This document shows positions 24,282 to 33,291 of a stretch of 64,000 bases of DNA, piece after piece. The notes below the pieces were generated by a model. It did not search any database and was not told where the DNA came from. It saw nothing but the letters and a program-made list of their open reading frames with translations. The stretch is from Streptomyces sp. BK208 (GTDB taxonomy: Bacteria > Actinomycetota > Actinomycetes > Streptomycetales > Streptomycetaceae), in assembly GCF_004364245.1 (NCBI RefSeq), contig NZ_SOAV01000005.1, forward strand, positions 1 through 64,000, in the 5' to 3' direction. Numbering within the stretch: the stretch's first letter is position 1; each line of letters starts with the position of its first letter. The translations under genes were made by a program, and so were the position numbers.

Positions 24282-27200
24282 GTGGTGCGAAGCAGGGCGA
24301 AGGCCGCGGCCGACGCCGCGGACCGGCTCCTGAGGGCGGGTCAGTTGTTGCGCAGGTCCCCGACCACCCTCGATCTGAGGGCCGTGTACCGCACGGACCA
24401 GAGCGTCAACGACCGCCCCTACCGGGAGCGCTGGGCGCACGACAAAGTCGTGCGTTCGACACACGGCGTCAACTGCACGGGTTCCTGTTCCTGGAAGGTG
24501 TACGTCAAGGACGGTCTGATCACCTGGGAGACCCAGCAGACGGATTATCCGAGCGTCGGCCCCGATCGGCCCGAGTACGAGCCGCGCGGTTGTCCCCGCG
24601 GTGCTTCCTTTTCCTGGTACACCTATTCGCCCACTCGCGTTCGCCATCCGTTGGCCCGCGGTGTCCTCGTGGAAATGTACCGGGACGCGAAACGCCGGCA
24701 CGGCGGCGACCCGGTGGCCGCCTGGGCCGAACTGACCGGCGACCCCGACAAGCGGCGCCGCTACCAGCGCGCCCGCGGCCACGGCGGCTTCGTCCGCGTC
24801 GACTGGGACGAGGCACTGGAGATCGCCGCCGCCGCCCAGGTGCACACCATCGCGGAGTACGGCCCCGACCGGGTCGCCGGTTTCTCCCCGATCCCGGCCA
24901 TGTCGATGGCCTCACACGCGGTCGGGGCCCGCTACCACTCCCTCATCGGCGCCCCGATGATCTCCTTCTACGACTGGTACGCCGACCTCCCCATCGCCTC
25001 TCCGCAGGTCTTCGGCGACCAGACCGACGTGCCGGAGTCGGGGGACTGGTGGGACGCGGCCTACCTGATGCTGTGGGGCTCCAACGTCCCCGTCACCCGC
25101 ACCCCCGACGCCCACTGGATGGCCGAGGCGCGCTACCGCGGCCAGAAGGTCGTCGTCGTCTCGCCCGACTACGCGGACGCCACCAAGTTCGCCGACGAGT
25201 GGCTGCACCCGCACCCCGGCACCGACGGGGCGCTCGCCATGGCGATGGGGCACGTGCTGCTCACCGAGTTCTTCGTCCGCCGGCAGGTCCCGTACTTCAC
25301 CGACTACGTCAAGCGCTTCACCGACCTGCCCTTCCTCGTCGCCCTCGACGAGTACACGGAGGGCCACTCCGAAGGGGGTACGGCAGGCCGCCGCACGCCC
25401 GGCAAGTTCGTCACCGCCGCCGACCTCGGGCTCGGCCGGCACGCCGACGCCGGGGCGCGCGCCTGGATGCCGGTGCTGATCGACGCCGACACCGACGACG
25501 TGATCGTCCCGAACGGCACCCTCGGCGACCGGTGGGGCAAGAGCGGCGAGGGGCGCTGGAACCTCGACCTCGGCGGGGCCGACCCGCTGCTCAGCCTGCA
25601 CGGGCACACCGACGGCCACCGTGACAACGGTGTCGAGGTGGTGCTGCCCCGCTTCGACGAACCCGGGGCCACCGTGGTGCGCGGCGTACCCGCCCGGGAG
25701 ATCGGCGGCCGGCTCGTCACCACCGTCTACGACCTGCTCCTCGCCCAGTACGCCGTAGCCCGCCCCGGACTCGCCGGCCGGTGGCCCGCCGGCTACGACG
25801 ACGCCGACGAGCCCTGCACCCCCGCCTGGCAGGAGCGCATCACCTCCGTACCGGCCGCCGCCGCGGTCCGGGCCGCCCGGGAGTTCGCGCGCACCGCCGA
25901 GCAGACCCGGGGCCGCTGCATGATCGTCATGGGGGCCGGGACCAACCACTGGTTCCACTCCGACACCATCTACCGCTCCTTCCTCTCGCTGCTGATCCTC
26001 ACCGGCTGCCAGGGCGTCAACGGCGGCGGCTGGGCGCACTACGTCGGCCAGGAGAAGGTCCGCCCGTACACCGGCTGGCAGCAGCTGTCCACGGCCGCCG
26101 ACTGGGTCCGGCCCTCGCGGCAGATGGCGGGCACCCCGTACTGGTACCTCCACACCGGTCAGTGGCGGTACGAGTCCCACCCCGCCGACGCGCTCGCGTC
26201 GCCCACCGCGCCCGGCACCTTCGCCGGCCGCCACACCGCCGACCTGGTCGCGCAGTCCGCCCGGCTGGGCTGGATGCCGTCCTACCCGACCTTCGACGCC
26301 AATCCGCTCGACCTGGGACGCCGTGCCCGCGAGAGCGGCCAGGACCCCGGTGACTGGATCGCGGAGCAACTCGGATCCGGGGCCGTCGACTTCGCCTGCG
26401 AGGATCCCGACGCTCCCCGCAACTGGCCCCGCGTGCTGACCGTGTGGCGGGCCAACCTGATCGGCTCCTCCGCCAAGGGCAACGAGTACTTCCTGCGCCA
26501 CCTGCTCGGCGCCCGCGACGGCGCCACCTCCGACGAGGCACCGCCCGAACACCGGCCGCGCTCCGTCGCCTGGCGGGACGACGCCCCCGAGGGCAAGCTC
26601 GACCTGCTGCTCAGCCTCGACTTCCGGATGACCTCCACGACGCTCTTCTCCGACCTGGTGCTGCCCGCCGCCACCTGGTACGAGAAGCACGACCTGTCCT
26701 CCACGGACATGCACCCCTTCGTGCACGCCTTCAGCCCCGCGATCAACCCGCCGTGGCAGGCCCGCACCGACTTCGAGATCTTCCACTCCCTCGCACGCCG
26801 CCTGAGCGAACTCGCCGCCGGCCGCCTCGGCACCGCCCACGACCTGGTCGCCACCGCCCTCCAGCACGACACCCCCGGCGAGCTGGCCCAGCCCGGCGGC
26901 CGGGTCACCGACTGGCGCGACGGCCGCACCCCCGTCGAGCCAGGCCGCAACGCCCCACCGGTGACCGTCGTCGAACGGGACTACACGGCGGTCGCCGACC
27001 GGCTCGCCGCCTTCGGGCCGCTGGCCGAGGAGCACGGCATGACCGTCAAGGGCGTCACCGTCGACCCGCACGAGGAGTCCCGCTGGCTCGCCGCCCGCTG
27101 CGGCACCGCCCCCGCGGGGCCCGCCCGGGGCCGTCCCCTGCTCGACACCGACGTCAAGTTCTGCGAGGCGATCCTCGCCCTGTCCGGCACCACCAACGGG

Positions 27201-28013
27201 CGCCTGGCCGCTGAGGGATTCGACCGGCTCGCCGACCGCGTCGGCCCCGGCGCCGGACTCGCCGAGCTGGCCGCCACGGTGGCGGAGCGGCGCGTGGTCT
27301 TCTCCGACACCCAGGAGCGGCCCGTGCAGGTCGGGGCGAGCTTCGAGTGGTCCGGCAAGGAGGCACCCGACCGGCGCTACTCGCCCTTCACCGTCAACAC
27401 CGAGCACAAGAAGCCCTGGCACACCCTCACCGGCCGCCAGCACTTCTACGTCGACCACGACTGGATGGCGGAGCTGGGCGAGCAACTCCCGGTCTACCGG
27501 CCCCCGCTGAACCTGGCCGAGCTGGGCGACTCCCCGGCCCCGGCGGGCGAAGGACGCGCGGTGACCGTCCGCTTCCTCACCCCGCACGCCAAGTGGTCCA
27601 TCCACTCCGAGTACCAGGAGAACCTGCTGATGCAGACCCTGGCCCGCGGCGGCCCCGTCGTCTGGATGAGCCCCGCCGACGCCGGCGCGATCGGCGCCGC
27701 CGACAACGACTGGGTCGAGGCCGTCAACGCGCACGGCGTCGTCGTCGCCCGCGCGATCGTCTCGCACCGCGTCCCCGACGGCACGGTGCTGATGTACCAC
27801 GTCCAGGAACGCCTGGTGAACGTACCGAAGTCGGAGACGAACGGCCGCCGCGGCGGCGTCCACAACTCCCTGACCAAGCTGCTCGTCAAGCCCACCCACC
27901 TCATCGGCGGCTACGGCCAGCTCTCCTTCGCCCCCAACTACTACGGCCCGACCGGCAACCAGCGCGACGCCGTCACCACGATCCGGCGCCGCTCCCAGGA
28001 GGTCACCTACTGA
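24282..28013 (+). CDS. narG3: Respiratory nitrate reductase alpha subunit
   Basis: The 1243-residue molybdenum subunit reduces nitrate to nitrite at the cytoplasmic face of the membrane. Seen: the N-terminal FS0 cluster ligands in HGVNCTGSCSW (His near 61, two Cys) with the fourth ligand in PRGCPRGASF near 105, a MoGD-binding YDWYADLP segment near 230, and NCTGS-type and NEYF motifs typical of NarG. No twin-arginine signal is present, as expected for cytoplasmic Nar. The GTG at 24282 has AAGGAGA seven bases upstream; the open frame extends falsely to 24126. It heads narGHJI, with the stop overlapping narH by one base. The number 3 follows S. coelicolor SCO4947 from memory. Confidence 0.95.
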   Translation: MVRSRAKAAADAADRLLRAGQLLRRSPTTLDLRAVYRTDQSVNDRPYRERWAHDKVVRSTHGVNCTGSCSWKVYVKDGLITWETQQTDYPSVGPDRPEYEPRGCPRGASFSWYTYSPTRVRHPLARGVLVEMYRDAKRRHGGDPVAAWAELTGDPDKRRRYQRARGHGGFVRVDWDEALEIAAAAQVHTIAEYGPDRVAGFSPIPAMSMASHAVGARYHSLIGAPMISFYDWYADLPIASPQVFGDQTDVPESGDWWDAAYLMLWGSNVPVTRTPDAHWMAEARYRGQKVVVVSPDYADATKFADEWLHPHPGTDGALAMAMGHVLLTEFFVRRQVPYFTDYVKRFTDLPFLVALDEYTEGHSEGGTAGRRTPGKFVTAADLGLGRHADAGARAWMPVLIDADTDDVIVPNGTLGDRWGKSGEGRWNLDLGGADPLLSLHGHTDGHRDNGVEVVLPRFDEPGATVVRGVPAREIGGRLVTTVYDLLLAQYAVARPGLAGRWPAGYDDADEPCTPAWQERITSVPAAAAVRAAREFARTAEQTRGRCMIVMGAGTNHWFHSDTIYRSFLSLLILTGCQGVNGGGWAHYVGQEKVRPYTGWQQLSTAADWVRPSRQMAGTPYWYLHTGQWRYESHPADALASPTAPGTFAGRHTADLVAQSARLGWMPSYPTFDANPLDLGRRARESGQDPGDWIAEQLGSGAVDFACEDPDAPRNWPRVLTVWRANLIGSSAKGNEYFLRHLLGARDGATSDEAPPEHRPRSVAWRDDAPEGKLDLLLSLDFRMTSTTLFSDLVLPAATWYEKHDLSSTDMHPFVHAFSPAINPPWQARTDFEIFHSLARRLSELAAGRLGTAHDLVATALQHDTPGELAQPGGRVTDWRDGRTPVEPGRNAPPVTVVERDYTAVADRLAAFGPLAEEHGMTVKGVTVDPHEESRWLAARCGTAPAGPARGRPLLDTDVKFCEAILALSGTTNGRLAAEGFDRLADRVGPGAGLAELAATVAERRVVFSDTQERPVQVGASFEWSGKEAPDRRYSPFTVNTEHKKPWHTLTGRQHFYVDHDWMAELGEQLPVYRPPLNLAELGDSPAPAGEGRAVTVRFLTPHAKWSIHSEYQENLLMQTLARGGPVVWMSPADAGAIGAADNDWVEAVNAHGVVVARAIVSHRVPDGTVLMYHVQERLVNVPKSETNGRRGGVHNSLTKLLVKPTHLIGGYGQLSFAPNYYGPTGNQRDAVTTIRRRSQEVTY

Positions 28014-29671
28014 TGCGCGTCATGGCACAGGTGGCGATGGTCATGAACCTCGACAAGTGCATCGGCTGCCACACCTGCTCGGTCACCTGCAAGCAGACCT
28101 GGACCAACCGCACCGGCACCGAGTACGCCTGGTTCAACAACGTCGAGACCCGGCCCGGCCAGGGCTACCCCCGCGGCCACGAGGACCAGGAGAAGTGGAA
28201 GGGCGGCTGGCGCCTCAAGGGCGGGCGCCTCGTCCCGCGCAGCGGCGGCCGGGCCCGGCGCCTGGCCCGCCTCTTCGCCAACCCCGAACTCCCCACCCTG
28301 GACGACTACTACCAGCCCTGGACCTACGAGTACGAGAACCTCACCACCGCCCCCCTCGGCGACGACATCCCCACCGCCCCGCCCCGCTCGGCGATCGACG
28401 GCCACCCCACCGCCATCACCTGGGGCCCCAACTGGGACGACGACCTCGGCGGCGGCCCCGAACTGATCGCCGCCGACCCGCTGCTCGCCCGTATGAGCGA
28501 ACAGGTCCGCCTCGACTACGAGCGGGCGTTCATGTTCTACCTGCCCCGCATCTGCGAGCACTGCCTCAACCCGTCGTGCGTCGCCGTCTGCCCCTCCGGC
28601 GCCCTCTACAAGCGCGTCGAGGACGGCATCGTCCTGGTCGACCAGGACCGCTGCCGGGGCTGGCGGATGTGCGTCAGCGGCTGCCCGTACAAGAAGGTCT
28701 ACTTCAACCACGCCACCGGCAAGGCCGAGAAGTGCACCTTCTGCTACCCGCGCATCGAGGCCGGCGACCCGACCGTCTGCTCCGAGACCTGCGTCGGCCG
28801 GCTCCGCTACCTCGGCGTCATGCTCTACGACCCCGACAAGGTCGGCGCCGCCGCCTCCGTCACCGACGAGAAGGACCTGTACGAGGCCCAGCTCGGCTGC
28901 TTCCTCGACCCCGACGACCCCGAGGTGGCCCGCGCGGCGGAGGCGTCCGGCATCCCGCACGACTGGGTCGAGGCCGCGCGCCGCTCCCCGGTGCGCGCCC
29001 TGATCACCCGTTACCGCGTCGCGCTCCCGCTGCACCCGGAGTACCGCACCATGCCGATGGTCTGGTACGTCCCTCCGCTCTCCCCGGTCGTCGACGCCCT
29101 CACCGGCACCGGCCACGACGGGGAGGACCCGGCCGCGCTGTTCGGCGCGATCGACACGCTGCGCATCCCCGTCGGCTACCTCGCCGAACTCTTCACGGCG
29201 GGCGATCCCGGGCCCGTCGAGGCCGCCCTGTGCCGGCTGGCCGCGATGCGCTCCCACATGCGGCGCGTCAACCTCGGCGAGGAACAGGACCCGCGGATCG
29301 CCGAGTCGGTCGGGCTGGACGAGCCCGGCGTCCTGGAGCTGTACCGGCTGCTCGCGCTGGCCAAGTACGACGAGCGCTACGTCATCCCGACCACCTACAC
29401 CGGCGCCGTCCCCGACCCCGGGAGCGGGGCGGGGTGCAGCCTGGACGGCGAGGGCGGTCCCGGCATGATGCCGGACGGCGCGGAGGGCGGCGGCCCGGGC
29501 CCGCTGCCGCAGGGCTTCGACCCCGACGCGTTCCACGCGCCGCCGACCGCCGGAGCCGGCACGCCGGCGCTGCGCGGCCGGGTCAACCTCCTGAACTGGA
29601 ACGGAAGAGGACGCCCCGACGGCCTCTTCCCGCGCGCCCGCCGCGCCGCGCGGACGGAACCCGAACGGTGA
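28013..29671 (+). CDS. narH3: Respiratory nitrate reductase beta subunit (iron-sulfur)
   Basis: The 552-residue subunit carries electrons from NarI haems to NarG through four clusters. Seen: CIGCHTCSVTCK near residue 16, CEHCLNPSCVAVCP near 183, CRGWRMCVSGCP near 216 (the Trp in place of a Cys is the family signature of the [3Fe-4S] cluster), and CTFCYPRIEAGDPTVCSETC near 243. The C-terminal 55 residues are rich in Gly and Pro and are probably a flexible tail. The ATG at 28013 shares its A with the narG stop (TGATG). An in-frame ATG three codons later is also possible. The stop overlaps the narJ start. Confidence 0.95.
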   Translation: MRVMAQVAMVMNLDKCIGCHTCSVTCKQTWTNRTGTEYAWFNNVETRPGQGYPRGHEDQEKWKGGWRLKGGRLVPRSGGRARRLARLFANPELPTLDDYYQPWTYEYENLTTAPLGDDIPTAPPRSAIDGHPTAITWGPNWDDDLGGGPELIAADPLLARMSEQVRLDYERAFMFYLPRICEHCLNPSCVAVCPSGALYKRVEDGIVLVDQDRCRGWRMCVSGCPYKKVYFNHATGKAEKCTFCYPRIEAGDPTVCSETCVGRLRYLGVMLYDPDKVGAAASVTDEKDLYEAQLGCFLDPDDPEVARAAEASGIPHDWVEAARRSPVRALITRYRVALPLHPEYRTMPMVWYVPPLSPVVDALTGTGHDGEDPAALFGAIDTLRIPVGYLAELFTAGDPGPVEAALCRLAAMRSHMRRVNLGEEQDPRIAESVGLDEPGVLELYRLLALAKYDERYVIPTTYTGAVPDPGSGAGCSLDGEGGPGMMPDGAEGGGPGPLPQGFDPDAFHAPPTAGAGTPALRGRVNLLNWNGRGRPDGLFPRARRAARTEPER

Positions 29672-30354
29672 GCCGCGGCAACAGCCGTACCCGGTCGTCG
29701 AGCCGCGGCCGTACCGGAAACGCCGCCGGCGCCCCGGCCGTCTTCCAGGCCGCCGCCCTCCTCCTCGGCTACCCGGACGGCGACTGGCCCCGCCGCCCGC
29801 GCACGGTCCGCGAGGCGGTGGCCGGGCTGCCCGGCCCCGAGATCCGGTTGCTCCTCTCCTTCTGCGACCGGGTGGAGCGAGAGGACCCGCTGGCCCTGGC
29901 CGCCCGCTACGTCGCCACCTTCGACCGCAGCCGCCGGCGCTGCCTCTACCTCACCTACTACACCGACGGCGACACCCGCCGCCGCGGCGCCGCCCTCGCC
30001 CGTATCAAGGCCGAGTACCGCGCCCACGGCTGGCTCCCGCCGGACGACGAACTGCCCGACTTCCTGCCGCTGATGCTGGAGTTCGCCGCCCGCGTCCCCG
30101 CAGCGGGCACCGCACTGCTGACGGAACACCGTGCGGCGGTCGAAGTGCTGCGCTACGCGCTCGAAGCGCACCGCAGCCCCTACGCCGACCTGCTCCGGGC
30201 CGTCTGCCACTGCCTGCCCGGCCCGGCACCGGCCAGCCGCGAGGAGGCCCTGCGCCTGACCCGCACCGGCCCGCCGGCCGAAGCGGTGGGACTGGACGTG
30301 CCGAGCCCCTTCCCCACCCTGCCCCGGCCGCACGACGAAGGAGCGCGCCGATGA
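29668..30354 (+). CDS. narJ3: Nitrate reductase assembly chaperone
   Basis: The 228-residue helical chaperone holds NarGH while the molybdenum cofactor and FS0 cluster are inserted and then lets it dock on NarI. Seen: the family LLGYPDGDWPRR segment near 33, RYVATFDRSRRRCLYLTYYTDGDTRRRG near 88-113, and the acidic PDDELPDFLPLMLEF near 126-140. A basic Ser/Arg-rich N-terminal extension of about 20 residues is not part of the fold. The GTG at 29668 overlaps the narH stop as GTGA, and its own stop overlaps narI as ATGA. Confidence 0.93.
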   Translation: MSRGNSRTRSSSRGRTGNAAGAPAVFQAAALLLGYPDGDWPRRPRTVREAVAGLPGPEIRLLLSFCDRVEREDPLALAARYVATFDRSRRRCLYLTYYTDGDTRRRGAALARIKAEYRAHGWLPPDDELPDFLPLMLEFAARVPAAGTALLTEHRAAVEVLRYALEAHRSPYADLLRAVCHCLPGPAPASREEALRLTRTGPPAEAVGLDVPSPFPTLPRPHDEGARR

Positions 30355-31064
30355 AGCACCTGCACACCGCCCTGTGGGGCGTCCTGCCCTACCTGACCCT
30401 GGTGGTGCTGGTGGCGGGCACGGCCTGGCGCTACCGCTACGACCGCTTCGGCTTCACCACCCGGTCCAGCCAGCTGCACGAGAGCAGGCTGCTGCGCGTC
30501 GCCGGTCCGCTCTTCCACTACGGCCTGCTGTTCGTGATCGCGGGCCACGTCGCGGGCCTGTTGGTCCCCGAGTCGCTGACCGACCGCCTCCACGTCAGCG
30601 AGCACCTCTACCACGCCAACGCCCTGCTGGCGGGTGGCACGGCGGGCCTGGCCACCCTGGCGGGCCTCGCCCTGCTTCTGTACCGCCGCCTGCGCACCCC
30701 CGCGATCAGGGCCGCGACCAGTCGCAGCGACCGCGCCGTCTACCCCGTGCTGATCACGGTCGTCCTCGCCGGGCTGACGGCCACCGCGTCCGGCGCGACG
30801 GCCACCGCCCCGTACGACTACCGGCTCGGTGTCTCGGTCTGGTTCCGCAGCCTGTTCACGCTGGCCCCCGACGTGACCGCCATGGCCGAGGCCCCCCTGG
30901 TCTACCGCCTGCACGCCCTCCTGGCCATGGCCCTCTTCGCCCTGTGGCCCTTCACCCGCCTGGTCCACGCCTTCACGGTGCCGCTGGGGTACCTGGTGCG
31001 GCCGTACGTCGTGTACCGCCACCGGGGGCGCGGCGACGCGGTGCCGGGCCGGGCCGGGCGCTGA
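30351..31064 (+). CDS. narI3: Nitrate reductase gamma subunit (cytochrome b)
   Basis: The 237-residue membrane subunit oxidises menaquinol and passes electrons to NarH through two b haems. Five hydrophobic segments are visible, at about residues 5-23, 48-70, 84-106, 126-148 and 180-205. Candidate haem ligands are His63 (FVIAGHVAG), a His in the second helix pair near HLYHAN, and His187 and His205 (YRLHALLAM, RLVHAFT). The ATG at 30351 overlaps the narJ stop. The gene ends four bases before the convergent aldo/keto reductase stop, with no separate terminator seen. No narK transporter gene accompanies the operon here. Confidence 0.94.
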   Translation: MKHLHTALWGVLPYLTLVVLVAGTAWRYRYDRFGFTTRSSQLHESRLLRVAGPLFHYGLLFVIAGHVAGLLVPESLTDRLHVSEHLYHANALLAGGTAGLATLAGLALLLYRRLRTPAIRAATSRSDRAVYPVLITVVLAGLTATASGATATAPYDYRLGVSVWFRSLFTLAPDVTAMAEAPLVYRLHALLAMALFALWPFTRLVHAFTVPLGYLVRPYVVYRHRGRGDAVPGRAGR

Positions 31065-31068
31065 CCGC

Positions 31069-32106
31069 TCAGCGGGCCGCCGGGCGGCGACGGCGGCGCA
31101 GTGCCGGGTCGAGCAGCGCGGGCGGGGCGTCGAACTTCTCGTGCGCGGCCAGGTCGGTGCCGGGCGCGACGACGGCGTCGATCGCGTCGAGGACGTCGTC
31201 GGAGAGCACGGTGTCGGCGGCCGCGAGCTGGGAGCGCAGGTGGTCCAGGGTGCGGGGCCCGATGAGCGCGCCGGTGACGGCGGGGTGCGCGGTCACGAAG
31301 CCGAGCGCGAGCTGGATCAGGGTCAGGCCGGCCTCGTCGGCGATCGCGGCGAGCTTCTCGACGGCGTCGAGCCGGGCCCGGTTGGCGGGCAGGGCGGGGT
31401 CGAAGCGCTCGGGCAGGACCGCCGACCGGTGCGTGGCGACCGTCTGCCCCGCGCGCACCGCGCCGGACAGCCAGCCCGAGGCGAGCGGGCTCCACACGAG
31501 CACGCCGAGCCCGTACTGCTCGGCCACCGGCAGCACGTGGCTCTCGATCCCGCGCTGGAGCAGGGAGTAGCTGGGCTGCTCGGTGACGTACCGGCTCAGC
31601 CGGTGCTCGCGGGCGGCCCACTGCGCCTCGACGATCCGGTACGCGGGGAAGGTCGAGGAGCCGAAGTACCGGATCTTCCCGGCGCGCTGGAGGTCGGTGA
31701 GCGCGGACAGCGTCTCCTCGTCGCTGGTGTTCGGGTCCCACCGGTGGATCTGGTAGAGGTCGACGTGGTCGACGCCGAGCCTGCGCAGGCTGTTGTCCAG
31801 CTCGGTGACCAGCCAGCGCCGCGAGGAGCCCTGGTGGTTGGGCTCGTCGCTCATCGGCATGTTCGCCTTGGTGGCCAGCACGATGTCGTCGCGGCGCCCG
31901 GCGATCGCCTTGCCGACCATCTCCTCGGACTCGCCGCCGCTGTACCAGTCGGCGGTGTCGATGAGGTTGATGCCGCCCTCCAGGGCGGCGTCGACGATGG
32001 CGGTGGCCTCGTCCTGGGTGGTGTGCCCGATGCCGCCGAAGTTCATGGCGCCGAGCGCGAGCGAGCTGACCTGCACACCGGTGCGGCCCAAGGTGCGGTA
32101 CTGCAT
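31069..32106 (-). CDS. Aldo/keto reductase
   Basis: The 345-residue TIM-barrel enzyme reduces aldehydes or ketones with NADPH. Seen: catalytic Asp and Tyr in DTADWYSGG near residue 48, the Lys in LATKAN near 75, the His in YQIHRWD near 118, and the C-terminal cofactor segment GPRTLDHLRSQLAAA near 285. GGAGGAACC gives a good ribosome site for the ATG at 32106; the longer open frame to 32169 is not needed. It is divergent from a TetR gene, with two copies of a palindromic operator between them, so it is most likely repressed by that TetR protein. The inducing substrate is unknown. Confidence 0.93.
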   Translation of the reverse strand: MQYRTLGRTGVQVSSLALGAMNFGGIGHTTQDEATAIVDAALEGGINLIDTADWYSGGESEEMVGKAIAGRRDDIVLATKANMPMSDEPNHQGSSRRWLVTELDNSLRRLGVDHVDLYQIHRWDPNTSDEETLSALTDLQRAGKIRYFGSSTFPAYRIVEAQWAAREHRLSRYVTEQPSYSLLQRGIESHVLPVAEQYGLGVLVWSPLASGWLSGAVRAGQTVATHRSAVLPERFDPALPANRARLDAVEKLAAIADEAGLTLIQLALGFVTAHPAVTGALIGPRTLDHLRSQLAAADTVLSDDVLDAIDAVVAPGTDLAAHEKFDAPPALLDPALRRRRRPAAR

Positions 32107-32193
32107 GACGGTTCCTCCACGGGGTGGCTTGCGGGGTGGATCGAGGCATGACGTGGTGGCGGGTTCCACGCTCTGGCATCATGGGAGGCCAAG

Positions 32194-32245
32194 CGGAACG
32201 CCGTCCCGTTTACCCGGCCAACGATACGGAACGGTGTCCCGTTTA
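32194..32245. promoter_or_regulatory. Two copies of a 19-base operator between aldo/keto reductase and tetR
   Basis: The near-identical sequences CGGAACGCCGTCCCGTTTA (32194-32212) and CGGAACGGTGTCCCGTTTA (32227-32245) are 33 bases apart, about three helical turns. Each contains an AACGS-4-CCGTT dyad. The second copy ends 24 bases before the tetR start. This is the usual form of an autoregulated TetR control region. Confidence 0.75.
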
Positions 32246-32269
32246 TCAATCGACGAAGGGAACGGCACG

Positions 32270-32989
32270 GTGCAGGACGACGAAGCGGGGACGCGGCGGG
32301 CGGGGACGGGCCAGGGGGGCACGGGTCGCGCGGGCGAGGGCCAGGGGGGCGAGGGCCAGACGGGGGCGGGGGGGACGGGTCGGACGGGCGAGGGCCGAGC
32401 GAGCACGGGCCGGGCGGCGCAGGCGTCCTCCCGGCCCAAGCGTGCCGACGCCCGGCGCAACGAGAAGTCCCTGCTCGACGCCGCCGCCGCGGTGTTCGTC
32501 AGGGCGGGCGTGGAGGCCCCGGTGCGCGACATCGCGGCCGAGGCCGGCGTCGGCACGGCCACGATCTACCGCCACTTCCCGACCCGGGCGGACCTCATCA
32601 TCGGCGTCTACCGCCACCAGGTGGAGGCCTGCGCCGAGGCCGGCCCCGCCCTGCTGGCGAGCAGCCCGACCCCGTACGCCGCCCTGGCGAGCTGGATCGA
32701 CCTGTTCGTCGACTTCCTGGTCACCAAACACGGCCTCGCCGCGGTCCTCCAGTCCGACAACACCGGCTTCGAGACCCTGCACGCCTACTTCCTCGACCGC
32801 CTGGTCCCGGTCTGCACCGACCTCCTCGCCGCGGCGACCGCCTCCGGCGAGATCCGCACCGACGTACCGGCCATCGCCCTCATGCGCGGCGTCGGCAACC
32901 TCTGCATCGGCGCGGAAACCCCCGACCCGCGCTACGACGCGCGGCAACTGGTGGGGGTGCTGATCGCGGGGTTGCGCCGGAGGGACTGA
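32270..32989 (+). CDS. TetR-family transcriptional regulator
   Basis: The 239-residue repressor has an unusual N-terminal low-complexity stretch of about 45 residues built from Gly, Thr, Arg and Glu (T-G-Q-G-G, G-R-A-G-E-G patterns), then a standard TetR HTH at about 50-95 (ARRNEKSLLDAAAAVFVRAG, then IAAEAGVGTATIYRHFPTRADL) and a helical ligand domain. The GTG at 32270 has AAGGGAA eight bases upstream; a GTG at 32234 in the same frame would lie inside the operator. It probably represses itself and the divergent aldo/keto reductase through the paired operators. The repetitive N-terminus may be a recent expansion. Confidence 0.9.
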   Translation: MQDDEAGTRRAGTGQGGTGRAGEGQGGEGQTGAGGTGRTGEGRASTGRAAQASSRPKRADARRNEKSLLDAAAAVFVRAGVEAPVRDIAAEAGVGTATIYRHFPTRADLIIGVYRHQVEACAEAGPALLASSPTPYAALASWIDLFVDFLVTKHGLAAVLQSDNTGFETLHAYFLDRLVPVCTDLLAAATASGEIRTDVPAIALMRGVGNLCIGAETPDPRYDARQLVGVLIAGLRRRD

Positions 32990-33024
32990 CAGCGGGTCGG
33001 GCTGGACGAGGCGGCGGGTGGAGT

Positions 33025-33096
33025 GTGCGCGCCGCGTTCGGCTACCCGGGCGGGCTGGAGGAACTGGTGCGCGACTTCGGCATGGACGTGGACTGA
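33025..33096 (+). pseudogene. C-terminal remnant of an unidentified gene
   Basis: A 23-codon open stretch with good codon usage (reading AAFGYPGGLEELVRDFGMDVD before its stop is too short to stand alone) looks like the natural end of a larger protein. Upstream, in the same frame, the sequence loses coding character and abuts the TetR stop at 32989. It is best read as debris of a deleted gene. Confidence 0.35.
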
Positions 33097-33260
33097 CGCG
33101 TCCACAGAGTGAGGTCGCTGCTCGTCACCACGGCGATGGTGTGCCCGGAGGGGGAGAAGCCGGCCGCAGGGAAGGTGGAGCAGCCGGAGTGGAAGATGTG
33201 CCACCACTTCTCTCCGTGCGGACCGGTGTACGGGAGTCCGCCGCCGCGGGACAGCAGCAC
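33042..33260 (-). pseudogene. Beta-propeller-like gene fragment
   Basis: This 72-codon frame contains a protein-like segment (GEKWWHIFHSGCSTFP, then FSPSGHTIAVVTSSDLTLW) of the kind found in WD40 or other beta-propeller repeats. The frame stays coding-like upstream to about 33290, where it meets the stop of the DUF4291 gene. No good start or ribosome site is present, and its 3' end overlaps the convergent remnant at 33025-33096. It is probably a truncated pseudogene; a genuine short protein cannot be excluded. Confidence 0.35.
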
Positions 33261-33291
33261 GCGTTCGTCCGGCCGGGCCGGGACGACGGTC

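Noticed and set aside
24912..27899. 995-codon open frame on the minus strand
   Set aside because: It is antisense to narG and has Val/Gly/Asp composition typical of shadow frames.
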